A stretch of DNA of 64,000 bases, taken from assembly GCF_001942335.1 (NCBI RefSeq), contig NZ_MKKH01000006.1:1-64000 (forward strand). The letters are read 5' to 3'. The notes under the pieces were generated by a model that ran no database searches, was not told the origin of the DNA, and was given only the letters and a program-made list of their open reading frames with translations. The DNA comes from Cellulosimicrobium sp. CUA-896 (GTDB lineage: Bacteria > Actinomycetota > Actinomycetes > Actinomycetales > Cellulomonadaceae). Shown piece after piece: positions 1 through 10,086 of this stretch (the first letter of the stretch is position 1; the number at the start of each line of letters is the position of its first letter). The translations under genes were made by a program, and so were the position numbers.

Positions 1-301
1 GGGTGGCTCCCGGGCGGCTCGGGAGCGGGCGAGGACATGCCGCGAGTCTAGGGCGCAGCCCTGGGAGGAGCGCGGTATTTGGCCGTTTCCTCCGCGCGTC
101 GGGGGTCGCGACGGCGCCCCCGGGCACCGTCGGCGGCGCGTGACGGCGCGCGCGGTGCGGTTCGCGACGTTCGTCCCGCTCTGCCGGGGGCGGGACCGCG
201 CTCCCCACCCTGCTCCGACGCGCGAGTGTGACCCAGCCCTCCCTAGCATGAGAGCGCTCGTGGGACCGACGGCTCCCGCGAGCCCGACGCAGGGAGGTGG
301 C
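1..301. other. Non-coding left edge
   Basis: No convincing gene is seen. The stretch is GC-rich; a TAGCAT hexamer at 244-249 may be a -10 element for the next gene. A strong ribosome binding site (GGGAGG, about 293-298) belongs to the gene starting at 302. Confidence 0.4.
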
Positions 302-1251
302 ATGACGGACGACCCGACGTCGCCCACGGCTCGGCACGGTGCGGACGGCCCCGCGCCGACCGGCCCCGAGCGCAGCGGCCCCGACCGGCCCGGCGCCGCG
401 CGCCCGGGCCCGAGCACGGGCTCCGATCGCCCGGGCTCCGACCGGCCGGGCTCCGAGCGCCCGGGCGCCGCGCCGACCTCCGCCCCGGCGGAGGCCCAGG
501 CGGAGGAGGAGGCGCACGAGCGCAACCCGTTCCGGCGGGTGTGGTGGCTGCCTGTGGTGCGCGGCGTCGTGCTGGTCGTGCTGGGCCTGCTGCTCATGAT
601 CGAGCCGCTCGAGCAGTTGGGGACGCTGCGCCTCGTCCTCGGTGCGTTCCTCGTGGCCGACGGCGTGCTGGTCGCCGTGCAGGGGTTCGTCCACCGGCGG
701 CAGGTGGGGTCGGCGTGGTGGCTGGCGCAGGCGGGCGTGAACGTCGTGTTCGGCGTGGTGGTCGCGCTCTGGCCCGACCTCTCGCCCACCGCCCTGTACT
801 ACGTGCTCGCCGTGTGGGTGCTCGTGCTCGGCATCACGACGATCGCGGGCGCAGCGGCGCTCGCGCGCAACCGGGACCTGGGCTGGGCGTGGATGCTCGC
901 GTTCGGCATCGTCTCGGTGCTCTTCGGCATCCTGCTCGTGACGCGTCCGCTCGACTCGTTCGACGTGCTGCGGCTCGTCGCGGTCGTCTTCGCCCCTACG
1001 CGTTCGTCGCAGGATCGATCCACGTGGTGTCGGGGTTCGCGGTGCGCGCGGTGGCGCGCGAGCTCGCGGACCTGCGCGCGCAGGCCGCGGAGGCGGGCGT
1101 GGTGGTGACGGGCGGGTCCGTCCTCGGGGCGGCGGCGGCCCGGCCCGACGTCGGTCCGCCGACGGCGCGGCCGTCGGCGGGACCGTCGGCGAGGCCCGGT
1201 ATCCCCTCGCGCGACGACCGCTCCCCGCGGGACGGCTCGACGTCCGTCTAG
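302..1251 (+). CDS. HdeD-family (DUF308) membrane protein, frameshifted
   Basis: About 316 residues. The first 70 or so are hydrophilic and rich in Pro, Gly, Ser and Arg, with a short repeated Ser-Asp-Arg-Pro-Gly unit. From about residue 75 there are five to six hydrophobic helices with the paired-helix pattern of the HdeD/DUF308 family, whose E. coli member is linked to acid stress. The start is set by GGGAGGTGGC just before the ATG. The frame changes near 990; the continuation (YAFVAGSIHVVSGFAVRAV...) is in another frame and runs to 1251. A shorter paralogue lies at 36212-36814. The family call is firm, the cellular role unknown. Confidence 0.75.
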
Positions 1252-1515
1252 GCCCCCGACGAGGGGGCGGAACAGTACACCGGGCAGCCCGGCCCTGCGG
1301 GCGTGTCTCGCGCCACGACGGTTGCCCGGGGCGGCGGGTTACGACCGGGTAACAGACGTGGCGGTATCGCCCGTTTTCTGTGCGTTCTGACACATGCTCG
1401 ACACAGTGGCGTGCTAGAAATCACCGCACTTGGCCACCAGGCCGGGGTCCTGGTGCGTGCACCGTCGCACCACCTGCGTCTCGTACCCCGAGAACTCCGA
1501 GAAAGAGGTAGACCC
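1252..1515 (+). promoter_or_regulatory. Upstream region of the peptide ABC importer
   Basis: A 264-base leader without a gene. It is locally AT-richer around 1385-1425, where an extended -10-like TGCTAGAAA lies (1412-1420); a well-spaced -35 is not evident. A ribosome binding site GAAAGAGG (about 1501-1508) precedes the ATG at 1516. No clear operator palindrome is visible. Confidence 0.4.
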
Positions 1516-3161
1516 ATGACAGCGATGTCCAGGAAGCGGCTCCTCGCCGCGGCCGCCGGCATCACGGCGCTGACGCTCACCCTCACGGCGTGCGGCGGCG
1601 GGGACTCCGGCGACGACGCGACGGCGACGGCGGCTCGACCGGCGGCGGTTCGCTGACGATCGGCACGACCGACAAGGTCACGACGCTCGACCCGGCCGGC
1701 TCGTACGACAACGGGTCGTTCGCCGTGATGAACCAGGTGTTCCCGTTCCTCATGAACACCCCGTACGGCAGCCCCGACGTCGAGCCCGACATCGCGGAGT
1801 CGGCCGAGTTCACGGCGCCGACCGAGTACACGGTCACGCTCAAGCCGGGCCTGAAGTGGGCGAACGGCAACGACCTCACGTCGTCGGACGTGAAGTTCAC
1901 GTTCGACCGCCAGATCGCGATCGCCGACCCCAACGGGCCGTCGTCGCTGCTGTACAACCTGGAGAGCGTCGAGGCGCCGGACGACACGACCGTCGTCTTC
2001 CACCTCAAGAGCGAGGACGACCAGGTCTTCCCGCAGATCCTGTCCAGCCCGGCGGGCCCGATCGTCGACGAGGACGTGTTCGCGGCCGACGCCCTGACGT
2101 CGGACCAGGAGATCGTCGACGGCAACGCGTTCGCGGGCCAGTACACGATCACGAACTACGACTTCAACAACCTCGTCACGTACGAGGCGTACGAGGGCTA
2201 CGAGGGCCTGCTCGGCGCGGCGAAGACCGAGAAGGTCGCGGTCAAGTACTACGCCGACGCGTCGAACATGAAGCTCGAGATCCAGCAGGGCGACATCGAC
2301 GTGGCGTGGCGCAGCCTGTCCGCGACGGACATCGAGGACCTGCGCGGCAACGACGACGTCAAGGTGCTCGACGGTCCCGGCGGCGAGATCCGCTACATCA
2401 CCTTCAACTTCGACACGCAGCCGTACGGCGCCGCGACCCCCGAGGCCGACCCGGCCAAGGCGCTCGCCGTCCGCCAGGCCGCGGCGTCGCTCCTCGACCG
2501 CGAGGAGCTGTCGGAGCAGGTCTACAAGGGCACCTACACCCCGCTGTACTCCTACGTCCCGGCGGGCCTGACGGGCGCGATCGAGCCGCTCAAGGAGATG
2601 TACGGGGACGGCGCGGGCGCGCCCGACGCGGCCGCGGCGGAGCAGCTCCTCGCGGACGCGGGCGTCGAGACGCCGGTCACGCTCAAGCTCCAGTACTCGA
2701 ACGACCACTACGGCCCCTCGTCGGCCGACGAGTACGCGCTCATCAAGGACCAGCTCGAGAAGGACGGCCTGTTCACGGTCGACCTGCAGACGACCGAGTG
2801 GGTCACGTACGCCGAGGAGCGCACCGCCGACGTCTTCCCGGCGTACCAGCTCGGCTGGTTCCCGGACTACTCCGACGCGGACAACTACCTCACGCCGTTC
2901 TTCCTCGAGGAGAACTTCCTGGTCAACCACTACGCCGACCAGGAGGTCAACGACCTCATCCTCGAGCAGGCCGTGACCGCGGACGCCGACGCGCGCACCG
3001 CGCTCATCGAGGAGATCCAGACGAAGGTCGCCGAGGACCTCTCGACGCTGCCGTACCTCCAGGGTGCGCAGGTCGCGGTGGTCGGTACCGACGTCGAGGG
3101 GGCCGAGGACACGCTCGACCCGTCCTTCAAGTTCCGCTACGCGGCCCTGTCCAAGGGCTGA
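1516..3161 (+). CDS. ABC transporter substrate-binding lipoprotein, family 5 (peptide/nickel type)
   Basis: About 548 residues. The N-terminus is a lipoprotein signal (MTAMSRKRLL..., lipobox LTAC then Gly-rich linker). The mature part has family-5 (DppA/OppA-like) hallmarks: TTDKVTTLDPAGSYDNGS, a mid-region DIDVAWRSLS, and the GWFPDYSDADNYLTPFF motif that lines the peptide site. It would sit anchored outside the membrane and feed the permeases encoded at 3254-5515. The reading frame changes once near 1620-1640, inside the Gly/Asp/Thr linker right after the lipobox, which is a repetitive GC stretch prone to indel error. Whether the ligand is a peptide, a metal chelate or an oligosaccharide cannot be told. 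Confidence 0.9.
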
Positions 3162-3168
3162 CGCGCCG

Positions 3169-3203
3169 CCCGGCCTCCCCGCGCACGCTGCGGGGAGGCC
3201 GGG
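3169..3203 (+). terminator. Hairpin between binding-protein and permease genes
   Basis: A perfect 14-bp GC stem (3169-3182 with 3190-3203) with a 7-base loop and no U-run. It lies eight bases after the stop of the binding protein and 50 bases before the permease. In ABC operons such stems commonly stabilise or attenuate the message so that binding protein is made in excess; that role here is inferred. Confidence 0.65.
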
Positions 3204-3253
3204 CTGCGTCCGTGCCCGCGGACGCCCCAGGAACCCTGCGACGAAGAGACGAC

Positions 3254-4357
3254 ATGACCACCACCACCGCGGACCAGCAGGTCGGCGAGGACCGGGCGGC
3301 GACACCCCGCGCCGCCGGCCGCCGACGCCGATCGGGCGGCGGGCTCGGGAGCTACATCCTCGTGCGCGCGCTGCTCATCATCCCCACCGTCTTGATCCTC
3401 GTGACCACGGTCTTCGTGGTCATGCGCGCCACCGGCGACCCGATCACCGCCGCGCTCGGCGGACGCCTCACGCCCGACCAGCTCGCCGAGCGCATCGCCG
3501 AGGCCGGGTATGACCGCCCGGTCTTCGTGCAGTACCTCGAGTACCTCGGCGGGATCGTGCGCGGCGACTTTGGCACGACGATCAGCGACAACCGGCCCGT
3601 CGTCGAGGTCCTCGCGACGTACGGCAGCGCCACGCTCGAGCTCGCGCTGTACGCGCTGCTCGTCGCGTTCGTCGTCGGCATCCCGCTCGGCATGGTCGCC
3701 GGGTACTTCCGGGACCGCGTGCCCGACGCCGCGCTGCGCATCGGCGCGATCCTCGCCTATGCGACCCCCGTGTTCTTCGCGGGCCTGCTGCTCAAGCTGG
3801 TCTTCTCCGTCTGGCTGGGCTGGCTGCCCGTCTCGGGCCGCGCGTCGACGGACGCGGAGATCGAGATGCAGCTCCTCGACGACCCGACGGGCTTCTACCT
3901 CGTCGACGCGTTCCGCACCGGGGACCCCGAGGTGATCGGCGACGTGCTCGCCCACGCCGTGCTCCCCGCCGTCGCGCTCGGCCTGCTCACGGCCGGCGTG
4001 TTCCTGCGCCTCGTGCGCACCAACGTCATCGGCACGCTGTCGACGGACTACGTCGACGCGGCCCGCTCGCGGGGCGTGCGCGAGTCGCGGCTGGTCCGCA
4101 CGCACGCGTGGCGCCCCGCGCTCATCCCGATCATCACCGTCATCGGCCTGCAGGTCGCGATGCTCCTCGCGGGTGCCGTCCTCACCGAGACGACGTTCGA
4201 GTGGAAGGGCCTCGGGTTCCAGCTCGCCGAGTACCTCCAGGCGCGCGATTTCGTCGCCGTGCAGGGGATCGTCGTGCTCATGGCCGTGATCGTCGCGGTG
4301 ACGAACTTCCTCGTGGACGTCGTCGCCGCGCTCATCGACCCGAGGGTGAGGTACTGA
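3254..4357 (+). CDS. dppB: ABC transporter permease, DppB type
   Basis: Intact, 367 residues. A 35-residue Arg/Thr-rich cytoplasmic tail precedes the first helix (SYILVRALLIIPTVLILVTT). It has the DppB plan: one helix, a large external loop (LGGRLTPDQLAERIAEAGYD...), then five helices, with the EAA loop DYVDAARSRGVRESRLVRTH that contacts the ATPase. The motif YLGGIVRGDFGTTISDNRPV is typical of this subfamily. It forms the membrane channel with the next gene; one base separates its stop from the next ATG, so translation is probably coupled. The dpp symbol denotes family, not a proven dipeptide substrate. Confidence 0.9.
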   Translation: MTTTTADQQVGEDRAATPRAAGRRRRSGGGLGSYILVRALLIIPTVLILVTTVFVVMRATGDPITAALGGRLTPDQLAERIAEAGYDRPVFVQYLEYLGGIVRGDFGTTISDNRPVVEVLATYGSATLELALYALLVAFVVGIPLGMVAGYFRDRVPDAALRIGAILAYATPVFFAGLLLKLVFSVWLGWLPVSGRASTDAEIEMQLLDDPTGFYLVDAFRTGDPEVIGDVLAHAVLPAVALGLLTAGVFLRLVRTNVIGTLSTDYVDAARSRGVRESRLVRTHAWRPALIPIITVIGLQVAMLLAGAVLTETTFEWKGLGFQLAEYLQARDFVAVQGIVVLMAVIVAVTNFLVDVVAALIDPRVRY

Positions 4358-4358
4358 G

Positions 4359-5515
4359 ATGGTCGCCGAGACCAGCACCACCTCCGCCGGCGCCGGCCCC
4401 TCGACGGCCGCGGCGTCCGGCTCCGCGTCGGCCGGGCGCCGTCGCGGACCGCGCTGGAAGCGCCTGCCCGTCGTCCACCAGCTGCGCCAGAGCGTCGGCC
4501 TGCAGCGCGGCATGCTCGTGACGGGCCTCGTCATCACGGCGCTCTTCGCCCTCACGGCGGCGCTCGCGCCCGTGCTCGCCCCCTACGGGTACAGCCAGCT
4601 CCGCACGTCCGAGGCGCCTTCGGCGCGCAGCAGCCGCCGTCGGCCGAGCACCTGCTCGGGACCACCGTCGGCGGGTACGACGTGCTGTCGCGCGTCATCT
4701 GGGGGGCGCAGACGGCGATCCTCGTCATCGTCGTCGCGATCCTCGCCTCGATCGTCATCGGCGTGCTGCTCGGGCTCGTGTCCGGGTACTTCGGCGGCTG
4801 GGCGGACCGCCTGCTCGTCGTGGTCGCGGACGCGGTCTACGCGTTCCCGTCGCTGCTGCTCGCCATCCTCATGGCGATCGTCATCTCCGGCGGCCAGTCG
4901 AGCATGTGGGGCGGCATCCTCGCCGCCGCGCTGTCGATCACGGTCGTGTTCGTCCCGCAGTACTTCCGCGTGACGCGCGCCGAGGTCGTGCGCATCAAGG
5001 GCGAGGCGTTCGTCGACTCGGCGCGCGTGCTCGGCACGCCGCACCGGCGCATCATGGTGCGCCACGTGCTGCGCAACGCCACGCGCACGCTGCCGCTCAT
5101 CGTGACGCTCAACGCGTCCGAGGCGATCCTCACGCTCGCCGGCCTGGGCTTCCTCGGCTTCGGCATCGAGCCGACGGCGGCCGCGGAGTGGGGCTACGAC
5201 CTCAACAAGGCCGTGTCCGACGTGACGAGCGGCATCTGGTGGACCGCCCTGTTCCCGGGCCTCGCGATCGTGCTCGTCGTGCTCGGCATCACCCTCGTGG
5301 GCGAGAGCCTCAACGACCTCGCGGACCCGCGCCTGCGCTCGCGCCGCGCGTCGGCGGAGGTCTCGGGCGACGTGGCCGAGACGTCGGTCGTGCCGGGCGG
5401 CACGCTCACGGCGGGCCCGGCCGGCCTCGACGACCTCGAGGGCTGGGCAGCGCGCGACGACGAAGCAGGTCCGCCCACGAGCGGACCGTCGGACGAGACG
5501 GAGGAACGGCGATGA
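4359..5515 (+). CDS. dppC: ABC transporter permease, DppC type, frameshifted
   Basis: About 385 residues. A long Ala/Ser/Gly-rich N-terminal tail is followed by a first helix (GMLVTGLVITALFALTAAL) and, after a frame change near 4605-4625, by HLLGTTVGGYDVLSRVIWGA and five more helices. The EAA loop reads GEAFVDSARVLGTPHRRIM. The segment ILTLAGLGFLGFGIEP is a DppC signature. A hydrophilic tail of about 60 residues follows the last helix. It pairs with DppB. The stop overlaps the ATG of the ATPase gene (5512) by four bases, so the four genes form one operon. Confidence 0.88.
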
Positions 5516-7238
5516 GTGCGCCGACCGAGACGACCACCTCGACCGCGGACGCCACGCGCCGCCCCGTCGTCACCATCCAGGACCTGGCGGTGTCGTTCGC
5601 GACCGACGCCGGGGCGGTGCGGGCGGTCGACGGCGTCGACCTCCAGGTGGCGCCCGGCGAGGTGCTCGCCGTCGTCGGCGAGTCCGGCTCGGGCAAGACC
5701 GTCACGGCGAAGACGATCCTCGGCCTGCTGCCGTCGACCGCGACGGCGCGCGGCGCCGTCGTGCTGTCGAACAAGGCGGGCACCGCGGAGCACGACGTCG
5801 TCGCGCTCGACGGCGAGCGGCTGCGGCAGGTGCGCGGCACCGACGTCGCGATGGTGTTCCAGGAGCCGTCCGCCGCGCTCAACCCGGTCTTCACCGTCGG
5901 GTGGCAGATCGTCGAGGGCCTGCGCGCGCACGCCAAGGTCTCGCGCCGCGAGGCGCGCCGGCGGGCCATCGACGTGCTGCGGCGCGTCGGCATCCCCGAC
6001 CCGGAGACGCGCGTCGACCACTACCCGCACCAGTTCTCGGGCGGGCAGAAGCAGCGCATCGTCATCGCCATGGCGCTCGTGCTCGACCCGGGCCTCATCG
6101 TCGCGGACGAGCCGACGACGGCGCTCGACGTCACCGTCCAGGCCGAGATCCTCGACCTGCTGCGCCGCTGCCGCGACGAGTTCGGCACCGCGATCGTGCT
6201 CATCACGCACAACATGGGCGTCGTCGCCGACCTCGCCGACCGCGTCGCCGTGATGTACCAGGGCAAGGTCGTGGAGCAGGCGACGGCGCACGACCTGTTC
6301 GCGGCTCCGCAGGCCGACTACACGAAGCGGCTGCTCGCCGCCGTGCCGCGCATCGGCGAGGGCGTCGCCCGCGCCGAGGCCCGTGCGTCGGCCCGCGCTG
6401 CCGGCTGGGAGAGCGCGGAGCCGGTGGTCGAGGCGCAGGGCCTGACGATCACCTACCGGGCCGGCTGCGACGCCCGGGCTTCACCGCGGTCGACGACGTC
6501 TCGCTCACCATCCGCCCTGGCGAGGTGCTCGGGCTCGTGGGCGAGTCCGGCTCGGGCAAGACGACGATCGCGCGCGCCGTCGCGGGTCTGACCCCGGTCA
6601 CCGACGGGTCGCTGCGCGTGCTCGGCGTCGAGATGAAGGGCGTGCGGCCCAAAGACCTGCAGCCGATGCGCCCGCGCATCGGGTTCGTGTTCCAGGACCC
6701 GGCGACGAGCTTCAACCCGCTGCTGACCATCGCGGACTGCGTCGCGGAGCCGCTCGTCGTGCACGGGCGCGCCGCCTCCCCGGAAGACGCGCGCGGCCGC
6801 GTCGACGAGTTGCTGGAGGCCGTGCAGCTCCCGCGCTCGTACGGCGACCGGTTCCCGCACGAGCTGTCCGGCGGGCAGCGCCAGCGCGCGTCGCTCGCCC
6901 GGGCGCTCGCGCTCGACCCGGAGCTGCTCGTCGCCGACGAGCCGACGTCCGCGCTCGACGTGTCCGTGCAGGCGCGCGTGCTCGAGCTGTTCGCCGAGCT
7001 CCAGCGCGAGCTCGGCTTCGCGAGCCTGTTCGTATCGCACGACCTCGCCGTCGTCGACCTGCTCTCCGACCGCATCGCCGTGCTGTACCGCGGGCGGCTC
7101 GTCGAGGAGGGCACGGGCGAGGAGGTGCTGGGCAACCCGCGCGAGGAGTACACGCGGCGTCTGCTCGCGTCGCTGCCCGTGCCCGACCCGGTCGCGCAGG
7201 CCGAGCGGCGAGAGGCCCTGCGCGAGCTCCGCGGCTGA
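5512..7238 (+). CDS. ABC transporter ATPase, DppD-DppF fusion, frameshifted
   Basis: About 575 residues holding two complete ABC ATPase modules. Module 1 (residues about 15-285): Walker A GESGSGKT, Q-loop VFQEPSAALNPVF, signature FSGGQKQR, Walker B LIVADEPTTALDVTVQ, and the oligopeptide-type C-terminal segment. Module 2 (about 305-575): Walker A GESGSGKT, Q-loop FQDPATSFNPL, signature LSGGQRQR, Walker B LLVADEPTSALDVSVQ. Many operons carry these as separate dppD and dppF genes; fused forms are also common. A frame change at about 6465-6475 falls in the linker between modules, so a genuine split into two genes is possible, although no good start or ribosome binding site is seen there. Confidence 0.88.
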
Positions 7239-7255
7239 ACGCCCCCCGGCTTCGG

Positions 7256-8071
7256 CTAACCGCGGTCCGTCGCACCACGCGGGCGGTGTGACGGACCGGG
7301 CGACGGTCGGCGTCCATGCGGCGCGGCGGGTCCGCGGCGGGAGCCCCGTGCGGACCGCCGTGCCGCGGCGGCGATCGCCAGGGCGCCGACCGCGGCGGCG
7401 GCACGGACGGGTCCGGGACGATCCCGGGTCGCGGCAGTGGTCGCCAGTGCCCAGACCGGACCGGCGGCGAGGGGCAGGGCGCCCGTCCTCGTCCGCGCGA
7501 CGGCGCCGGCGAGCGCTGCCGAGACGCCGAGAAGCCCGACGGTCGACGCGGTGACCGTCCGCGACGACGTCTTCCGCGCGCCGAGCAGGAGCGCGCCCGC
7601 CGCGACGTTCACGGCGCTCGCGACCGCGGTCCAGCCGAGGAGCAGCCCGGTGGCCGCCGCCGTGACGCGGGTGGCGGGCTCCGTCGGCGGCACGCCCTGG
7701 AGCCGGGAGTGCGCGCCGGCAGCGAACGCGGTGGCGACCGGCAGCAGGGCCGGGGTGAGCGCGAACCGGTCGGTCTGGGCTGCGACGGACCACGCGGTGT
7801 TCGTCGCGAACGCGCCGGCGAGGAGCCATCCGGTGCGGCGGCTGCTCGCGGCCGTTCGTCCCGCGGGCCGGACCTGGGCGACGGTCGCGGCCGCGCAGCC
7901 GGCGAAGATCGGGGCCCAGATCACGAACGCGTAGTCGGGCGGGGTGATCACGGTGTCGTAGCGGGCCGTCTGCTCACCCCCGCCGACCAGCGGGCCGAGC
8001 GTGGGGACCGTGACGAACGCCGTGCACGCGGAGCCCAGCGCCACGGAGCGGATCAGGTCGTGGTCGGCCAT
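7256..8071 (-). CDS. Putative TspO/MBR-like membrane protein
   Basis: 271 residues, starting at an ATG preceded by AGGAGG (strand minus, about 8077-8082), which excludes the longer upstream frame. About six hydrophobic helices are visible. The segment PPDYAFVIWAPIFAGCAAAT and a later LLLGWTAVASAVNVAAG resemble tryptophan-rich sensory (TspO/MBR) proteins, which bind tetrapyrroles and sit in membranes. The match is partial and the last 50 residues are Arg/Gly/Pro-rich and probably cytoplasmic. A remote relation only; a generic membrane protein is the alternative. Confidence 0.5.
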   Translation of the reverse strand: MADHDLIRSVALGSACTAFVTVPTLGPLVGGGEQTARYDTVITPPDYAFVIWAPIFAGCAAATVAQVRPAGRTAASSRRTGWLLAGAFATNTAWSVAAQTDRFALTPALLPVATAFAAGAHSRLQGVPPTEPATRVTAAATGLLLGWTAVASAVNVAAGALLLGARKTSSRTVTASTVGLLGVSAALAGAVARTRTGALPLAAGPVWALATTAATRDRPGPVRAAAAVGALAIAAAARRSARGSRRGPAAPHGRRPSPGPSHRPRGATDRG

Positions 8072-8245
8072 GGTCGTCCTCCTGCGGTGGGTCGGTCGGG
8101 CGTGACGGGCTGTCACGCTCTCCGTGGCACGTCGCACCAGCAGATCTCGCGAACGTACCAGCGGCCCGCGCGGGGCGCCGTCGGAGCGGTGCCGCTGCGG
8201 CTAGCCTCGGAGAGGCGGCGTGTCGAGCGGGCAGGGAGGTGCCGG
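8072..8245. promoter_or_regulatory. Divergent promoter region
   Basis: It separates the minus-strand membrane protein from the plus-strand lipoprotein. A TAGCCT hexamer near 8200 is a candidate plus-strand -10, and GGGAGG at 8233-8238 is the ribosome binding site of the GTG-started lipoprotein at 8246. Confidence 0.4.
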
Positions 8246-8613
8246 GTGACCCGACGGTCGAGGGCTGCGTGCGGTCGGTCGATCGCCGTGCGGGCGTTGG
8301 TCGTCGTGGGCATGGCCGTCGGCATGGCCGGGTGCAGCGACGCCGGCACCTGTCGGTCTTCAACGAGGGCCCTGGCGCGGTGACGGTCCTGATCGGGGAC
8401 GAAAAGCTCCAGATCGACGAGTCCGGCGGGACCGTCCTCCTCGACTACGGGTGCACGCCGGGCGACGTCACGGTGGAGCTGGAGGCGGGCGACGTCGTCG
8501 TGGTCGACGGTCCGGTGTGCCCGGACGAGGAGATCCTCATCCGCGACGGCGAGGTGACGCTGGAGCCCGCGGAGACGGGGCGTGGCCCTAGGCCGGCCGC
8601 GGCGCGTACATGA
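8246..8613 (+). CDS. Small lipoprotein of unknown function, frameshifted
   Basis: About 122 residues from a GTG start. The signal is [20 protein letters not shown] then [10 protein letters not shown] (lipobox MAGC), and the mature part is acidic, beta-rich and carries two spaced cysteines ([11 protein letters not shown] and DGPVCPDEE) that could form a disulfide. The frame changes near 8350-8360, just after the lipobox. The 3' end overlaps the convergent ynfA-like gene by 26 bp. No family is recognised. Confidence 0.55.
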
Positions 8614-8923
8614 TGACGGCGACGCCGACGAGGCAGATCAACGCGCCCGTGACGTCCCACCGGTCGGGCCGGAACCCGTCGACGACCATGCCCCAGACGA
8701 GCGACCCGGCGACGAACACCCCGCCGTACGCGGCGAGGATGCGCCCGAAGTTCGCGTCCGGCTGGAGCGTCGCGAAGAAGCCGTAGAGGCCGAGCGCGAC
8801 GACGCCCGCGCCGATCCAGATCCAGCCCCGGTGCTCACGGACCCCCTGCCACACGAGCCACGCGCCGCCGATCTCGAACAGCGCGGCGGCGGCGAACAGC
8901 AGGATCGAGCGGGTCAGGGTCAT
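8588..8923 (-). CDS. YnfA/UPF0060 family membrane protein
   Basis: Intact, 111 residues, four helices. It matches the UPF0060 (YnfA) pattern well: N-terminal [20 protein letters not shown], the central [24 protein letters not shown] and the last helix [16 protein letters not shown]. YnfA proteins resemble the small multidrug resistance fold and have been linked to efflux, but their physiological substrate is not settled. The length is exactly that of the family. Confidence 0.92.
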   Translation of the reverse strand: MTLTRSILLFAAAALFEIGGAWLVWQGVREHRGWIWIGAGVVALGLYGFFATLQPDANFGRILAAYGGVFVAGSLVWGMVVDGFRPDRWDVTGALICLVGVAVIMYAPRPA

Positions 8924-9031
8924 GGGTCGGTCCTCACGTGGTCGGCGGCGGCTCGCTCGGCCCGAGACTACGGGCTGGCGGCGTCCGACCCCGGTGACGT
9001 CCCGCTGACCTTCCGGGCCGGCCGATCTGCG

Positions 9032-9523
9032 TCAGGAGTCGGCAGCGGAAACCGTGAGCGTCACTGTTCGGCGTTGTCCGGCGTCGCTCGCGGTCGACGC
9101 CGGCGCGACGGTCACCGAGAAGGCGTCGTCCGGCAGGTTCGAGACGGTCACGGTGCTCGCACTGGGGCCGTAGTCCTCGGTGCACGGGACGTCTCCCCAC
9201 ACGTCGGGGCTCACGTCGATGCGCAGGGACGCGGGCGTGGGCGGGAGCATCGCCGTCGTCGACCAGAACACCTCGACCGGGAGAGCCGGGCACGAGCCGC
9301 TGCCCCACGTGACGACGACGAGCTCGTCCGGTTGCTCGCCCCGGACGACCGCGGCAGGGGGCTCGCTGAGCACGCCGGGGAGGGGAGCTCTCCACGTGTC
9401 GGCGACCGTGCCCGTCGGCTCGGCCGGGGCGGGGCTCTCCGTGGGGGATGCGCAGCCGCCGGCGACGCCGCACCACGCCGCGACGACGAGCCCGGTCACC
9501 GCGCGACGTGTCCAGGTGGTCAT
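9032..9523 (-). CDS. Putative secreted lipoprotein
   Basis: 163 residues, start at the ATG giving MTTWTRRAVTGLVVAAWCGV. A lipobox (AGGCAS) puts the anchored Cys at about residue 24, followed by a Pro/Thr/Glu linker. The rest is a soluble beta-rich domain with cysteines in GSCPALP and VPCTEDYG. No family is recognised. It lies upstream of ynfA on the same strand, 108 bases apart. Confidence 0.6.
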   Translation of the reverse strand: MTTWTRRAVTGLVVAAWCGVAGGCASPTESPAPAEPTGTVADTWRAPLPGVLSEPPAAVVRGEQPDELVVVTWGSGSCPALPVEVFWSTTAMLPPTPASLRIDVSPDVWGDVPCTEDYGPSASTVTVSNLPDDAFSVTVAPASTASDAGQRRTVTLTVSAADS

Positions 9524-9555
9524 GACCGGACCATGTCGTCGCCGGACCAGATCTT

Positions 9556-9897
9556 TCACACGTCGGCGTCGCGGAGGAGGTCGCGCCGCACCGCCCGCGC
9601 GTCGAGGCGGGCTCCCGCCGCGAGCAGGGTAGCCGCAGCCACGCCCAGGATGACGCCGGTGAGAAGGGCCTCGTGCGCGAGGGCCATGCGCTCGTACACC
9701 CACACGGCGAAGTCGGCGTCCTCGCTCCCGAGCGACCGCGCGAGCTGCTCCGTCACGTACCAGCGGTTCGCCCACGCGATCAGCTGCCCGGCGCTCAGCA
9801 GACCCAGCACCAGAGCGACCGCTCGACAGCACCGGGCCAGGCCGGAGAGTCGTCCGCTCCGTCGGTCGGCGATGGTCATGGGCGGATCGCGGGTCAT
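9556..9897 (-). CDS. Small membrane protein of unknown function
   Basis: 113 residues from MTRDPPMTIADRR; an alternative ATG at 9879 gives 107. Two hydrophobic helices (CCRAVALVLGLLSAGQLIAW and LLTGVILGVAAATLLAAGA) flank a hydrophilic loop with NRWYVTEQLARSLGSEDADF. The upstream extension of the frame to 10179 has no coding character. No family is recognised. Confidence 0.5.
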   Translation of the reverse strand: MTRDPPMTIADRRSGRLSGLARCCRAVALVLGLLSAGQLIAWANRWYVTEQLARSLGSEDADFAVWVYERMALAHEALLTGVILGVAAATLLAAGARLDARAVRRDLLRDADV

Positions 9898-10086
9898 GGG
9901 CGGATCGTGCCAGACGCTCAGCCCGGCGGCGTCGTCGACCCGGCCGTGCAGGGCCGCGGGCGAAGAACGGGCGGTCCCAGGCGTAGGTTCAGGGGAAGGG
10001 CGGAACCCGAGCGATCGTCGCCACCCCGTCACCGCTCCGTCCGCGGGGTCGTGGCGGGCACCGGGACCGCCGACCTGGAGGACGTG

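Noticed and set aside
1248-3305. Very long open frame on the minus strand (685 codons)
   Set aside because: It is antisense to the well-supported binding-protein gene, and its Arg/Val/Leu/Asp-only composition is the usual shadow of high-GC codons.
8239-8613. Separate 124-residue protein starting at 8239
   Set aside because: Its first part is the out-of-frame reading of the lipoprotein signal region; joining both frames gives a sensible lipoprotein.
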